Shown here piece by piece: positions 49,111 to 60,476 of a DNA stretch of 64,000 nucleotides. Source of the stretch: Malus domestica (lineage: Eukaryota; Streptophyta; Magnoliopsida; Rosales; Rosaceae); contig NC_091675.1 of the NCBI RefSeq assembly GCF_042453785.1, positions 2,988,501-3,052,500 on the forward strand, read 5' to 3'. The position numbers and the translations under genes are program-made. Position 1 is the stretch's first letter; the number at the start of each line of letters is the position of its first letter. The notes beneath the pieces are model-generated. The model was not told the origin of the DNA and searched no databases. It worked only from the letters and a program-made list of their open reading frames with translations.

Positions 49111-50336
49111 TATTTCGAGCATTTTTAAACAGGGATCAGAGCATTCGAGCAGTTTCGTTCCTCTCCTTGAAGTGCACCTGATGACGAAACAATTTAGGAA
49201 ATGCAAAAAGTAGAGAAAGAAACCGATATTAAGAAAAGATTAGATGTTAATATACCATTAGAGAAGAGCAAGATGAGCAATATCAGCAGAGGGAAGAAAC
49301 ACCGGCGCTTCAGCTGTCTTTGAGAGCAAATGCTATATTAAGCTCTCTTTCCTTTGTGGTAACATAAATTTGTGTGATTGGGCTAATTTATATACCGTGA
49401 CGTGAACGATTAGAACAAAATTTGACTCATTTGTAAGTGTTTATAAAATAACGGTAACACTTTTAAATAAATTTTTTTTTGTTCTAAAAGTACTTGACGT
49501 GCTTCAATGCTTATTGCAGAATTCATTTGCATTTTTATTAATGATTGGTTTCAAAAATATTTCACCAGAAGCACTTTCAATTATTTTAAAAGCACTTTCA
49601 AACAAAATTAATGTACATGATCTGATCATACTTGTACGGTAAGATGGAACACGTTTTTTCCCCTTCCATGGACGTTCTCCATGTGATTTTTCCTGGAAAA
49701 GGCTTTTTCTGAGCCCCTCTTCAACGTGGCCCCGGATTTGTATGTTTTAATCTTGGAAGTTTTAACGAAAAGTTCACGATATTGTTCACTTTAACGAAAA
49801 ATCACATTTTTACACTAAAAAGTCAAACATATTACTATTCACTTTACCATTTTGTTTTGTCCTTATAGTTAAAACTCAAAGTTTTCAAACCATTTTTATT
49901 AGTTTTCCTTTTATTCTTTCCATCAATGAGGTGCGATTCCTCTCATAAAAGAAAAAACAAAAATAACATATTTTTGAAATTTAGTTTAATATCGCGTGCA
50001 ACAATTATACATTAGCATGATATTACGGATTAAGCAACTCTTAATTGGAAAATTTGGAACGATAATCCATTAGTTTAATCTGTGTCTTGTTGCAGCAAAG
50101 CCTAAAAAGGGTTTTCTATTTATTTATGCATACTCTCAATATCACCACTTTTTCTTTTGTAGTATGTACCACTGAATGATCCGGAAGATTAACAATTAGA
50201 TCTTGCATATAGAGATCTAATGAATTTTTCATACGATTAAATCTTGCATAAAACGCTTAACAGTGAGTAGTACGTATCATTATAGCCGAACCCCAATATC
50301 ACATGAGTAAGCTTTTGAATTGAGCTTTATTCATTG
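49111..50336. other. Intergenic, contains one degraded MITE
   Basis: 49434-49607 resembles the TTTTAAAA-type MITE family (AAAAGCACTTTCAAAC at its right end). Otherwise AT-rich with no gene seen. Confidence 0.45.
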
Positions 50337-51026
50337 ATAATAATCAGGGGTGGAGCCACCAAAGGACCAAGGTAGTCCCAGGTTCGTATTAACTTCTGAA
50401 AGGTGTATGAAATCAACCAGCGACCCCAAACTTTTATTTGCTAAGGTGTGAACCTCAAGGAAGAAGATGAGGTAGACGACGTCGTTAGCTTGTTTTTATT
50501 CAAAATCTGTTTGACTGTTTAATGAAACGATGTGTTTGGTCAGTAAGTTTTTAAAAGAGATGCATTTTTGAGTAAAAAAAGCAACCCACTACTAGTTCCA
50601 TTCTCTCAACTAACAATAATGCACACCCTATAATTTTCTAAAGCAACACACCTTCTTTATTTGCAAACCTCTTCCATTATCCTTCTTTTTCTACTTCTTC
50701 CATAGCCTACCTCTTACTTGGTTGTCCGGGTTTGTACATTTTTTTCTTCTCACTATTAAATTTAGGGTAATGCTAGGGAGGCTCATTTTTTTACACCATA
50801 ACATGGTCAAGTGTCGATTAATGTGTTTGTTTTTTATCGGTGACACATCATTTGGTTTAAAAATTTGTTCTCCCTAGCATTACTCTTAAATTTAAGAGAG
50901 GTCCTTCAGTTTGGTGAAGATTACTCAAATTGCATATGTTAACATGTTATGAGCTCAATTTTTTTACACACATAAAGTGAAAGGCCCATTCTCACTCAAA
51001 ATCCTAACTCCACTACTGATAATAAT
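50337..51026. mobile_element. Non-autonomous hAT element with 8-bp target duplication
   Basis: ATAATAAT is at 50337-50344 and 51019-51026. The 674-bp body begins CAGGGGTGGAGCCA and ends TAACTCCACTACTG, an imperfect hAT-type inverted repeat. It has no transposase and contains a nested MITE (50765-50885). Its ends resemble those of the split hAT at 38414-46588. Confidence 0.85.
50762..50888. mobile_element. Nested Tourist-type MITE
   Basis: The 121-bp element with GGGTAATGCTAGGGAG / CTCCCTAGCATTACTC ends is flanked by TTA on both sides. It is inserted in the hAT element. Confidence 0.88.
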
Positions 51027-51636
51027 TAGTTGGTCTATCAACATTTGGTTTCAACTTTACGCGGTTTTAGGATATTACGGGAAAATACGTAGAGTACATT
51101 AAAATAAATTTTAATTAGAAAAGCAAATATGAGGTACATTAAGTATATAGAGTGCATTCAACATGTGTGAATAAAACAACAACAAAAAAATCCTAGTCGG
51201 ACTTCAACTGACCCCTCCTGATGGGAAAATGCTTTATTGTGTTTTGTCGTTTATGATATTTGACCGCGAGACCTCCTTCAAGATGGAACGCAGCATCGTT
51301 GGAATTTCTTGTGCTCCAAGCCCAAGCTTTTCCTACGTTTAGAAAAAATGCGTGGGGAGGAAGGCAAAGAAAGATAAATTATCCTTCTTAATTAGTGCAA
51401 TACGGCTCTAATTAACAATTAAGCTGGAAAGATAAGAACAAAAATCTCTAACATCAACTGCAACTAATTAATTCTGCTTTAATGTCAAATCTCATCAAAA
51501 CTAATAAATCTCATACAAAATTTGCATTTTCCGGATCAAAACATAGAAATCCCCCAAACCCCACCAGAAAAATAACAGAGCACTCTGCTTTTTTTCCTCT
51601 CTCAAGAAATATATGCCAAAACTGAAAAAGAGCAAG

Positions 51637-52571
51637 CTGAGTTAAGCTCAGAGCCGGCCCTAAGGGTAGTCGGAATAGGCGTCCGCCTAGGGGCTTCCAA
51701 TTTTTAGGAGGGTCTGGACAAGGATGGGCGGGAACTATGCGGGCTTATATGTAAAAGCCGGAATTTGGAAATCTTTTGTTGCAAGGTCGGTATCGCGCGA
51801 GGAAGAAGACAACTCTATTCCCAACATCACATTGCACGATTTTACTTAAAATGATCCCACCATCTTTTATATATATATGCACGTCTTCTCCCCTTTAAAT
51901 AGTCCACACCATCTTATTTTTACTTTTTTGCTTCTCTCTTAAGTATTAGCTTTATGTTTATTTTTATGGGGTTTTATTACCCTATTTTAAGATCACACTA
52001 CATATATCATTATTATGTACCTAAAGGGCTAAAACTCTCACCCTTTTGAAAAATGACACTATTAAATGTTCAAATCAATTAGTTTATATATTATATAATT
52101 ATTTATTCAAATCTGTTTCGTCCGCCTAGGTGGGCATACGAAAATTACTATCATCTTCACTCTAGTATTTTTCCTAGTTGTAAGATGTTGTCTCTGTAAT
52201 CCAACATTTCATTCATTTATTGAATGTAATAAGTAACATTGTACCAATAGAAAAATGATTGGAATTTGGCGTAGTGGATAGGGACTTCTCTTTCGGTTTG
52301 AATTTGTTAAAAAATTAGATTATGTAAACTTAATAAGTGCATTTGCATCTAAAAATGCGAGACGGGTAATATACTAATATTTGAGTAATGTTTGTATATA
52401 TTTCTTCTTTTGATATTAATTTTTAATAATATTTGATGTATAAATAGATTTTTCATGTATTTAATGAATTTTTTTTACACATATCAATATACAAATGATC
52501 GGTAGTTAGGGAACTCTAGGCTCCATTTCGAAGGCTAGCCTAGGACGTCCAAATTCTCCTGAGTTAAGCTC
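51637..52571. mobile_element. 909-bp insertion of unknown class with 13-bp target duplication
   Basis: CTGAGTTAAGCTC is at 51637-51649 and 52559-52571. The body starts AGAGCCGGCCCTAAGGGTAG and ends GACGTCCAAATTCTC, has no clear inverted repeats or A-tail and no ORF. A 13-bp duplication suggests insertion by a LINE-type nick, but the class is unresolved. The duplicated target includes the stop codon of the neighbouring GDU gene. Confidence 0.75.
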
Positions 52572-53175
52572 GCTGGTTTTCATGTTGTACTTGTTCTTCT
52601 TGTAATCGCCTCGGCTGAGTCTCCGCTTCATCGTCTTGGTTTCGAATATTTTCGGGTTCTTCGGGATCATGGGACCCCATTTCTTCTTTCACTTTCTCGG
52701 AGCTCTCCTCCTTTTTTACTTCTTTGCTCATCCCCTGTTCGTCGGCATAATCGTCAGCGACGCCGAAAGAAGCCGCTTTCGAGCACACGGAAACCGGCGT
52801 GGCCAAGAAAGTTGGGTTCTCATTCCCTGCCATAATAACCAAAATCTTCTCCTCGAACACCTTCACTGATTTATTCGACCCGTCACCCTTCTCATCGCCG
52901 CCGCCGCCGCTCTCTAAGTCTCCCTCGCCTCCCTCTCTATCCTCCAACCGGCTCGAAAGCTTCCTGTAAGAGCAGGCAAGGATCAACAGAGCAAAAGCAA
53001 CCAGACCCAACATCCCCGCCAGGCCTCCGACTAGGTAGGGAACCGGAGAGTGCCACGGCGAGCGCTGCTGCTGCTGCTGCCCCATGGCTGTTGGTGTTGG
53101 AGTTGGCGGCAGCGATGATTCCAGTGGAGATTCTGTTACCGGAATTGCAGTAGAGAAGGCAATTACGGTTCTCAT
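52564..53175 (-). CDS. GDU5: GLUTAMINE DUMPER family protein (GDU5-like)
   Basis: An intronless gene of 203 residues. The N-terminal part is Ser/Pro/Thr-rich with a Gln run. One transmembrane helix follows (about residues 46-69, VPYLVGGLAGMLGLVAFALLIL). The cytosolic side carries the defining VIMAG motif (113-117) in KILVIMAGNENPTFLATP, then an acidic Glu/Gln-rich tail. GDU proteins sit in plasma membrane/endomembranes, bind LOG2-type ubiquitin ligases through the VIMAG region and modulate amino-acid export. All defining parts are present, so it is probably functional. The 909-bp insertion begins right after its stop codon, so the 3' UTR is displaced. At5g24920 (GDU5) next to COL4 in Arabidopsis supports orthology. 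Confidence 0.93.
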   Translation of the reverse strand: MRTVIAFSTAIPVTESPLESSLPPTPTPTAMGQQQQQRSPWHSPVPYLVGGLAGMLGLVAFALLILACSYRKLSSRLEDREGGEGDLESGGGGDEKGDGSNKSVKVFEEKILVIMAGNENPTFLATPVSVCSKAASFGVADDYADEQGMSKEVKKEESSEKVKEEMGSHDPEEPENIRNQDDEAETQPRRLQEEQVQHENQRA

Positions 53176-54326
53176 ATTTATTTTTAAATTGGAATATATA
53201 TTTTTTTAATTGGTGTTTTGGAAATTAGGGAGGTATTTGAGTGGATGAAAAGAAGGTGAAGAAATTTGAGCTGATGAAAATGTAGGTGGTGGGTTATGGT
53301 ATTTATAGCAGGGGAAAAGTGTTTGTCTCTCTGTTTTGTTTTCTTTTTCTTTCTTAATGGTGGCACGGATTTGGTGATTTGGCCCTGTTTTTTGCTTGTG
53401 TGCATTTCAAGGTTGGATCGTGCTGATGTAAAGAAATTTAAGATTACTTAGAAATTTCAAAATGACGGAAATTGAAATGACAAAATTTTATTTTTTAGAA
53501 TTTGTAAATTTTCTTGTTTGTTAACCTAAAAAAACAATGAAATTGAATACGAAATTTTTTATTTTTAAACTCTCAATCATAGAAATTGGGAAATGACACA
53601 TATTTACATGAAATTTGAACTTGGTAATTGAAGGTCTCAAATTCCAAGTTTTTTTTCCATGCGGAAATTCTAAATTTATATGTTTATGAATCCAAATAAG
53701 GGAATTGGTGCATGTTAATTTATAAATTTTAATTTTTACCAAAATTTCAAGTTTATTTTTCTCATCCAAACATAATTTATGGGACTATAAAATACATTAA
53801 CCAATGATTCTTGAGGCCCAAGTTATGAACATGTATTATGATGATTTTATAGTCATATTTTTTAGTAAAATATTGAAATTTGTTAGATTGCGAGTCTAAA
53901 CTATTGACCAAGATAAAACCTGTCTGAAGTAATCAACTTCTCTTGGCCAATCTGCTTGTTTTTTTTATTTTTAATGTTAGGCCAATGAGCTTGTTGGGCA
54001 ATCATTAAAGTTTGGGTGCATTTTTGGTCCACGATTATCAAGTGGCAGTAATGTTTATCATTTTATTTATCATCATTTGATAAGTTTAAATTGTGAAACT
54101 TAATTGTGTTCATTTACTGCATAAATCTTAAAATTTAAGCTCACCTAATAGTGATAAAAAAATATAATAAACAATACCACAACTTGAAGATGGTGAGAAA
54201 AAATATTTCTTTAAAATTTTGAATACTGCATTGAAATGGATTACAGTATCTTAATTTGAAGAGATGATGCGATTTGTTACCTTCATAAGAGAGTGGTACT
54301 TGAAGAACATGATTGACAACAGTAAT
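53176..54326. other. GDU upstream region and AT-rich intergenic DNA
   Basis: The first 250 bp are the probable GDU promoter/5' UTR. The rest is AT-rich without supported features. Confidence 0.4.
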
Positions 54327-56182
54327 TTGTACTCTCATTACTTTTTGAGATGTGGGATGAGGAATATAAATTCTTATTCTAGCCAGTTTCTAAAAATAAA
54401 AAAGTAAATTATTATTCTAGCCCTCCACTAATAATGCGTCTAGAACTGAATGTTTTTGTTTTTTTTGGGGGTGGGGGACATCTTTTACTATTTCACATTA
54501 AATTTAATACAAAAGTAAAGTATAAAACAGGGCAACTATGAAATAGAGAGTGTGAGGGGTGGGGAGGGAAACATCTTTTACTATTTCACATTAAATTTAA
54601 TACAAAAGCAAAGTATAAAGCATAGTAACTTGCATGAAACAGATATATTGTTATTATATTATTTTCTATCAATATTACAACATCAAATAGAAATTTATTT
54701 TACACACATCTTTATAATTTATACTGTTGACATAAGATGTCCTGATAAGAGTATATCAGTACATCATTCTCCTGCTCTAGGGTTTTGTTTCAGGGGGTGG
54801 ATTGTATGCCCTCCTATTTCCATACTTTCCTCATCCCCTCCTATTTGTGTGATTACGGTTAAGCTATGTCAACATTTTATATTCCTATTACTTTTTTTAT
54901 ATTATTTGTATACAAAATTAATATAAAATATTTACATGATTTAACCGTGATCACACATCACAGGAGGACATTGGTAGAGTATAAAAATGAAAGGACCGAC
55001 AATCCACCTCCTTTGTTTCATGCTTGGGTCCATATCTGAAGCCCAGAGTAAAAACCCACTAAGTGTTAATTAGTCTGAAAGGGAGATTATGTGTATCCAA
55101 TGAAATTGACATGACAACTGGATTAGGATAGAAAATAATAAGCAATTGGTGGGTAAAGGGGCAGCTAAACTTGCATCACTTGCTTAGTGATCTGATTGAT
55201 GGTGTGTCCCAATTGATACCATTGGGTTCGGTTTGAATCGGTTCGATTTTTTGTACTCTCATTACTTTTTGAGATGTGGGATGAGGAATATAAATTCTTA
55301 TTCTAGCCAGTTTCTAAAAATAAAAAAGTAAATTATTATTCTGGCCCTCCACTAATAATGCGTCTAGAAATGAATGTTTTTGTTTTTTTGGGGGGGGAAC
55401 ATCTTTTACTATTTCACATTAAATTTAATACAAAAGTAAAGTATAAAACAGAGCAACTTACATGAAATAGAGAGTGTGAGGGGTGGGGAAGGGAACATCT
55501 TTTACTATTTCACATTAAATTTAATACAAAAGCAAAGTATAAAGCAGAGTAACTTACATGATATAGATATATTGTTATTATGTTATTTTCTATCAATATT
55601 ACAACATCAAATAGAAATTTATTTTACACACATCTTTATAATTTATACTGTTGACATAAGATGTCCTGATAATAGTATATCAGTACATCATTCTCCTGCT
55701 CTAGGGTTTTGTTTCAAGGGGTGGATTGTATGCCCTCCTATTTCCATACTTTCCCCATCCTCTCCTATTTGTGTGATCACGGTTAAGTCATGTCAATATT
55801 TTATATTCCTATTACTTTTTTTTTATTATTTGTATAAAAAATTAATATAAAATATTTACGTGATTTAACCGTAATCACACATCACAGGAAGGCATTGGTA
55901 GAGTATAAAAATGAGAGGGCCGACAATTCACCTTCTTTGTTTCATGCTTGGGTCCATATCTGAAGCCCAGAGTAAAAACCCACTAAGTGTTAATTAGTCT
56001 GAAAGGGAGATTATGTGTATCCAATGAAATTGACATGACAACTGGATTAGGATAGAAAATAATAAGCAATTGGTGGGTAAAGGGGCAGCTAAACTTGCAT
56101 CACTTGCTTAGTGATCTGATTGATGTGTGTCCCAATTGATACAACTAGGGTTGGGTTCGGTTTGAAACAGTTCGATTTTTTG
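54327..56182 (+). repeat. Recent tandem duplication, two units of about 924 bp
   Basis: 54327-55250 and 55251-56182 are nearly identical (first shared block TTGTACTCTCATTACTTTTTG). The second unit ends in the left terminus of a hAT-type element (GGGTTCGGTTTGAAAC). The first unit ends in a truncated piece of the same terminus, so the element was there before the duplication. The 124-residue frames in each unit are not supported as genes. Confidence 0.9.
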
Positions 56183-56869
56183 TCAAAATCGAAACCGAAC
56201 CGAAATTTTGGTTTGGTTCAATTTTTTTTCGGTTCGATTTTTTCCCGTTTGGTTTTTTTTTTTTTTTTTTTTTTTGTGAAAATGAATAAAAATTGAAATC
56301 TAAAATTTTAACATCTCCAATACAATCATAACATAAGCATTCCTACACAATGAAAATAAATATTTAAAAGTTCAACTAGAATCATCAATCAAATCTTCCA
56401 AAGTCCAAACTTAAAAAAAAAAAATCAAAGTTTAAGTCTTCAAAAAGTTCAAATTTAAAATAAACATTACACTTCAAATCTTCCACATCTAAAATAAACA
56501 TAACAAAGTTCAAATTTTACAGAAATATTCCACTTAACTAAAATCATAAACTCATATAAACCTTCAAGATTTCATGTCTTCCACGCACTTCTTCTCTTCA
56601 ACTCCTCAAGCTCAACGCTTAAGCGGCCTAGGAGGCAACATAGCAGATTAACACTGCAACCATTATCTCACTACGTGGTTAATCATCATATATATATAAG
56701 AGGAATGTTAACAATGCAACCCATTTAAGAAAAGGGGTAGCGTTTTTCGCACTGCATTTCCAGCTGTTTACACCTCAAAAATTAACATTTTATAATTTTT
56801 CGAACTCATAGAAGAGTGCAGAAATCACTGGCCTTCATTAAATTGTCACCCAAAAAAGATAACTTTTAA

Positions 56870-57262
56870 TTAAGAATTGGGATTGGTAATAAGTTGCATT
56901 AGGATTAAACCTAATTTCCTAAACAGTAAACAGAGATTCAAACTCATTGAACTGCAAATTGAAAAGTTTTAGTAAAATTCTCAAAAATAAATAAATGAAA
57001 AGATTGAATTTTTTAAGAACTGGGTTTGATAATAAAGTTACATTTGGACTAAACCCAATTGCATAAACGGAGTGTCAGATTCATTGAACTACAAATTCAA
57101 AGTTTTTACTAAAATTTTCAGCAAAATTTTAAAAACATAAAATTTAAGAACTGGGTTTGGTAATTAATTTACATTTGGATTAAACCCAAATACCCAATGG
57201 CAAATACAGATTATCAGACTCGTTGAACTAAGAAAAATAATCAAAATTTAAGACCTGGGGTT
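56870..57262 (+). repeat. Diverged tandem repeats, about 130 bp, three copies
   Basis: Each unit contains (A)ACTGGGTTTG.TAAT, ATT.GGA.TAAACC(C/T)AA and A..CATTGAACTACAAATT-type blocks. The array ends at the LTR insertion point. Confidence 0.65.
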
Positions 57263-57269
57263 TGCAAAT

Positions 57270-57672
57270 TGTTTGTACCATACTTAGGGCCTCCGTATTT
57301 AGACCTCGTATAAATACTCGGGGGACTCAAGTGTAATTATGTAATAAATGAAGGGGCAAATATGTAATAAGTGAGGAGCCCTTAGTCTATAAAAGGGACT
57401 CCTCACCCTCACAATCCTCAGACCTCATTCTCCTCATTAGGGGAGGGCAAGTCTTAAGCTATGGGAAGAGAGCACATAGAAAATAGGCTAGAGAGCACAC
57501 TGCCTCTAACCTTCTTGTATATTCGCCATTCAGAGTGAAACAATATCAACATCAGTGTGAACGTAGCCCAAACATTGGGGTGAACCACGATACATATTGT
57601 GTTCTTTACTTTCTTGCAGATTCACGGCTAGATTTACGTTGTCCCAAGACCTTCCGGTTTTGTGCATCAACA
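57270..57672 (+). repeat. 5' LTR
   Basis: Starts TGTTTGTACCATACTTAGGG and ends TTGTGCATCAACA. It contains a TATAAAAGGGACTCC promoter-like motif (about 57391). Confidence 0.9.
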
Positions 57673-58000
57673 TTTGGCGCCGTATGTGGGAAACGACACG
57701 AAAAGCTATGTCGGTTCTCTTTCATTTTTTCACCTCCGCCGTGAATCTGCAAAAACCCAAGATCCAAAGCCAAACCCAGAACACACACATACTGGCCGTG
57801 CCAACTGCCACCTCGCTTCCCTCTGAGCTCGCCACCCTAGGTCCGCTTCAAACACCACCCCTCATCCTCAACGAGGATCCAACGATAGCGGAGCGAGATC
57901 CATGTCACTTGCTCCCGCACCTGCACCTGCAAATCACGTGTAGTGGTACTACCTAGTTGGGTGTAGTTGTAAACCCAACAAGATATTCAGAAGAGTTCAC

Positions 58001-58258
58001 CCATTGAGTTGGACCATCAACTGGTGCATTAGAAGGATCATCATGTACCTCCATGAAAACTTCATCCATTCCAACAACAACTGCTGTTCTTGCAATGCAT
58101 GGTAGTAACTCACGAAGACCACCACTGGCAACACCTTCATCGTTCAACTTTCTCCCAGCAGGCTATTGCAAAATATGTGTGATGTCAGCAACGATAGAAC
58201 AATTAACTTATATGATCCACTCCAAATTGCGGGGATCAACAATTAAATCATTATAGCC
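58001..58258 (-). pseudogene. Captured fragment of KDO-8-phosphate synthase (KdsA)
   Basis: Antisense to the LTR element. Contiguous similarity covers NDLIVDPRNLEW, GVASGGLRELLPCIARTAV and FMEVHDDPSNAPVDGPTQW of 3-deoxy-manno-octulosonate-8-phosphate synthase, a cell-wall sugar enzyme. The match runs without intron-like gaps across about 85 residues, which suggests capture from processed RNA. Only a fragment, not functional. Confidence 0.85.
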
Positions 58259-58267
58259 AACTAGTAA

Positions 58268-58762
58268 GGATATCTCCGTGATGAGGATGGTGAAACACCC
58301 TAACATCGTCGAGCTCTACGAGGTATTGGCAAGCAAGTCCAAGATCTATTTTGCTATGGATCTAGTCCGCGGTGGTGAGCTCTTCGCCAAAATCGCCAAG
58401 GGTCGGTTAAGGGAAGATGTAACCAGAGTCTACTTCCAGCAGCTCATCTCCGCCATAGATTTCTGCCACAACTGCGACGTCTACCATCGGGATCTGAAGC
58501 CGGAGAATCCCCTCCTCGATGAGGACGACAATTTGAAGGTCACCGATTTCAGACTCAGTGCTTTCATAGAGCACTTGAAGCAGAACGGGCTTCTTCACAC
58601 CACATGCGACACGCAGGTGTACGTGGCCCCAGAGGTCATCGGGGGAAAAAAGGTACAATGGGGACAAGGTAGATCTCTGGTCTTGTGACGTCATCATCTA
58701 CATGTTTCTCGTCGGGTTTTTTCCGTTTCAAGACGACAATCTCGTGGCCATGTACAAGAATC
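58268..58762 (+). pseudogene. Captured fragment of a CIPK (SnRK3) protein kinase
   Basis: Shows [82 protein letters not shown] and FPFQDDNLVAMY, the catalytic core of CBL-interacting kinases. It lacks the N-lobe start and the regulatory NAF part. Same orientation as the LTR element. Fossil fragment. Confidence 0.9.
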
Positions 58763-58997
58763 GAAGCTATGCGCCGTGCATTGCGTGAACACGGTGCTGC
58801 AGGGTCATTTCTTCTCTGAATTCGATTTGGCGGCGCTCGCCTCTGATCTCAATCAGAATGAGCGACAGATGATGCTTGTCGATGGTGGCTCACACGCCGG
58901 TGATTTCCTCTCCGAGGAGTCTCACAACGTCTCATTGGACGGCGATTTGAATATTCAGGAGAAAAGCACTGGGATTTGGCGCCGTTTTGTGCATCTC

Positions 58998-59166
58998 AAG
59001 TGTCAAGTCAGATATTATGCGGCTAATCGACGCCAAACAGAACATGGTTGGAGTGGTGAGTAAAAGTGAGGCTATTCGACTGGCTGACGAAACTGAACTC
59101 GATTTGGTAATATTATCTGCAGATGCCGATCCTCAAGTTCTCAGGATAATAGATTACAAGTATGTA
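58998..59166 (+). pseudogene. Captured fragment of translation initiation factor IF-3
   Basis: MRLIDAKQNMVGVVSKSEAI and ADETELDLVILSADADPQVL match the N-terminal domain of organellar IF-3. Fossil fragment inside the LTR element. The preceding roughly 200 bp (58790-58990) look exon-like but I cannot identify them. Confidence 0.85.
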
Positions 59167-59285
59167 TTTTGTTGATGCATCACCGCCTTACCCGCCAAAT
59201 CACTCAACACACCCACCAGATCTATTTCCGATGGATATCAAGTTCATTACAGCAGGAAAGCGGATGTGAGCTCAGAGCTTCAACA

Positions 59286-59364
59286 ATGGCGGAGAAGGGT
59301 CGTGGCAATGGGAGAAAGGAGGAGGTCATTACCAGGGAGTACACCATCAACCTCACTAAACGCA
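59286..59364 (+). pseudogene. Captured 5' fragment of ribosomal protein L31 (eL31)
   Basis: Starts at the L31 initiator region: MAEKGRGNGRKEEVITREYT then INLTKR, characteristic of eL31. The sequence before it may be captured 5' UTR. Fossil fragment. Confidence 0.8.
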
Positions 59365-59617
59365 TTGCAGAGGACTACCATCAACCTCACTTAACATTTT
59401 CTGTTGATGCTAGTAGTCGACGATTATCCCCACCATTTTCCGACCGCGCCCAGTCATCACGACATGGGCATCACTAGTAGTCGACTAGTCTCACACATCA
59501 TCGTCACCCGCAACCTCCTCAAACCGTTTTTGTGGGTGATGCCATCGGAAATGATGAGTCTGGATGGCTTTAGTCGACCACCCACATGGATTGCTTTTGT
59601 CGACCACCCACATGGAA

Positions 59618-59790
59618 AAGCTTTAGATGTGTTTGCTGTAAAGCAGGTATGCAAATATGCAAAGGAGATTGCTCTGAAAAATGGACCCATTATTCTTGAA
59701 ATGGGCATTTACAGGGACTATGGTCACTTTATGTCTGATCACACGTGATGAGATTTCTGGCATAAGGTTGTATACAAGTGGGCAACCAGC
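59618..59790 (+). pseudogene. Captured fragment of pyruvate dehydrogenase E1-alpha
   Basis: DVFAVKQVCKYAKEIALKNG, PIILEMGIYRDYGHFMSD and DEISGIR correspond to the E1-alpha segment following the thiamine-diphosphate site. An A-run follows within a few bases. Fossil fragment. Confidence 0.85.
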
Positions 59791-59793
59791 AAC

Positions 59794-59795
<2 letters not shown>

Positions 59796-59823
<28 letters not shown>
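59796..59823 (+). repeat. 28-nt A-run inside the LTR element
   Basis: A long uninterrupted A tract downstream of the captured PDH fragment and upstream of the minisatellite. It could be the poly(A) of a captured transcript or an expanded homopolymer. Confidence 0.9.
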
Positions 59824-59828
<5 letters not shown>

Positions 59829-60110
59829 CGTCCAATACTTCAAAATTATTCGACAGCCTGCCGCTATTATCACCAATCAAGTGATCAAAAGTACGTCCAG
59901 TACTCCAAAATTATTCGACAGCCTGCCGCTATTATCACCAACCGGGTGATCAAAAGTACATTCAGTACTCCAAAATTATTCGGCAGCCTGCCGCTATTAT
60001 CACCAACCGGGTGATCAAAAGTACGCCCAGTACTCCAAAATTATTCGACAGCCTGCTGCTATTATCACCCACTAGGTGAACAAAAGTACGTTTAGTACTC
60101 CAAAATTATA
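59824..60110 (+). repeat. 65-bp minisatellite
   Basis: About four and a half units with GTACGTCCAGTACTCC, ATTATTCGACAGCCTGCCGC and TATTATCACCAACCGGGTGA. Anchors are at 59826, 59891, 59956, 60021 and 60086, so the period is 65 bp. Confidence 0.92.
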
Positions 60111-60295
60111 CATGAGCATCATTCATGTCAATCATACATAAACATTCATGAGCATCACACATGTCAATCATACATAAACATTCATGAGCATCACTCATGT
60201 CAATCATACATAAACATTCATGACCGTCATTCATGTCAACATTCATAAGCATCACTTATGTCAACATTCATGAGCATCACTCATGTCAATCAGCT
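60107..60295 (+). repeat. About 36-bp minisatellite
   Basis: Repeated ATTCATGAGCATCACTCATG plus TCAATCATACATAAAC units, about five copies, the last ones shortened. Confidence 0.88.
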
Positions 60296-60476
60296 TCGAA
60301 AGTTTCATTTACAGAGCTCCAGCTTCAAAGCTTCACCTTAAAAGCTTCACCTACAAAGCTTCAGTGCATGGTATACAAAAACGGCCTTCGAACAAACCGC
60401 CACTTCGGCCCATACATGAATTGAATTTGAAGTCTCCAGCCAACAGCCTCTATTGATTGAAGACTTGGGGGACTAC

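Noticed and set aside
54552-55850. Two similar 124-residue frames
   Set aside because: AT-rich duplicated intergenic DNA with no codon or domain signal; their similarity only reflects the tandem duplication.
58776-58990. A separate host gene just after the CIPK fragment
   Set aside because: Looks exon-like but I cannot match it to a family, and it lies inside the LTR element, so I only note it as an unidentified captured piece.
59824-60295. CRISPR-like array
   Set aside because: Head-to-tail minisatellites without unique spacers, in a plant nuclear LTR element.
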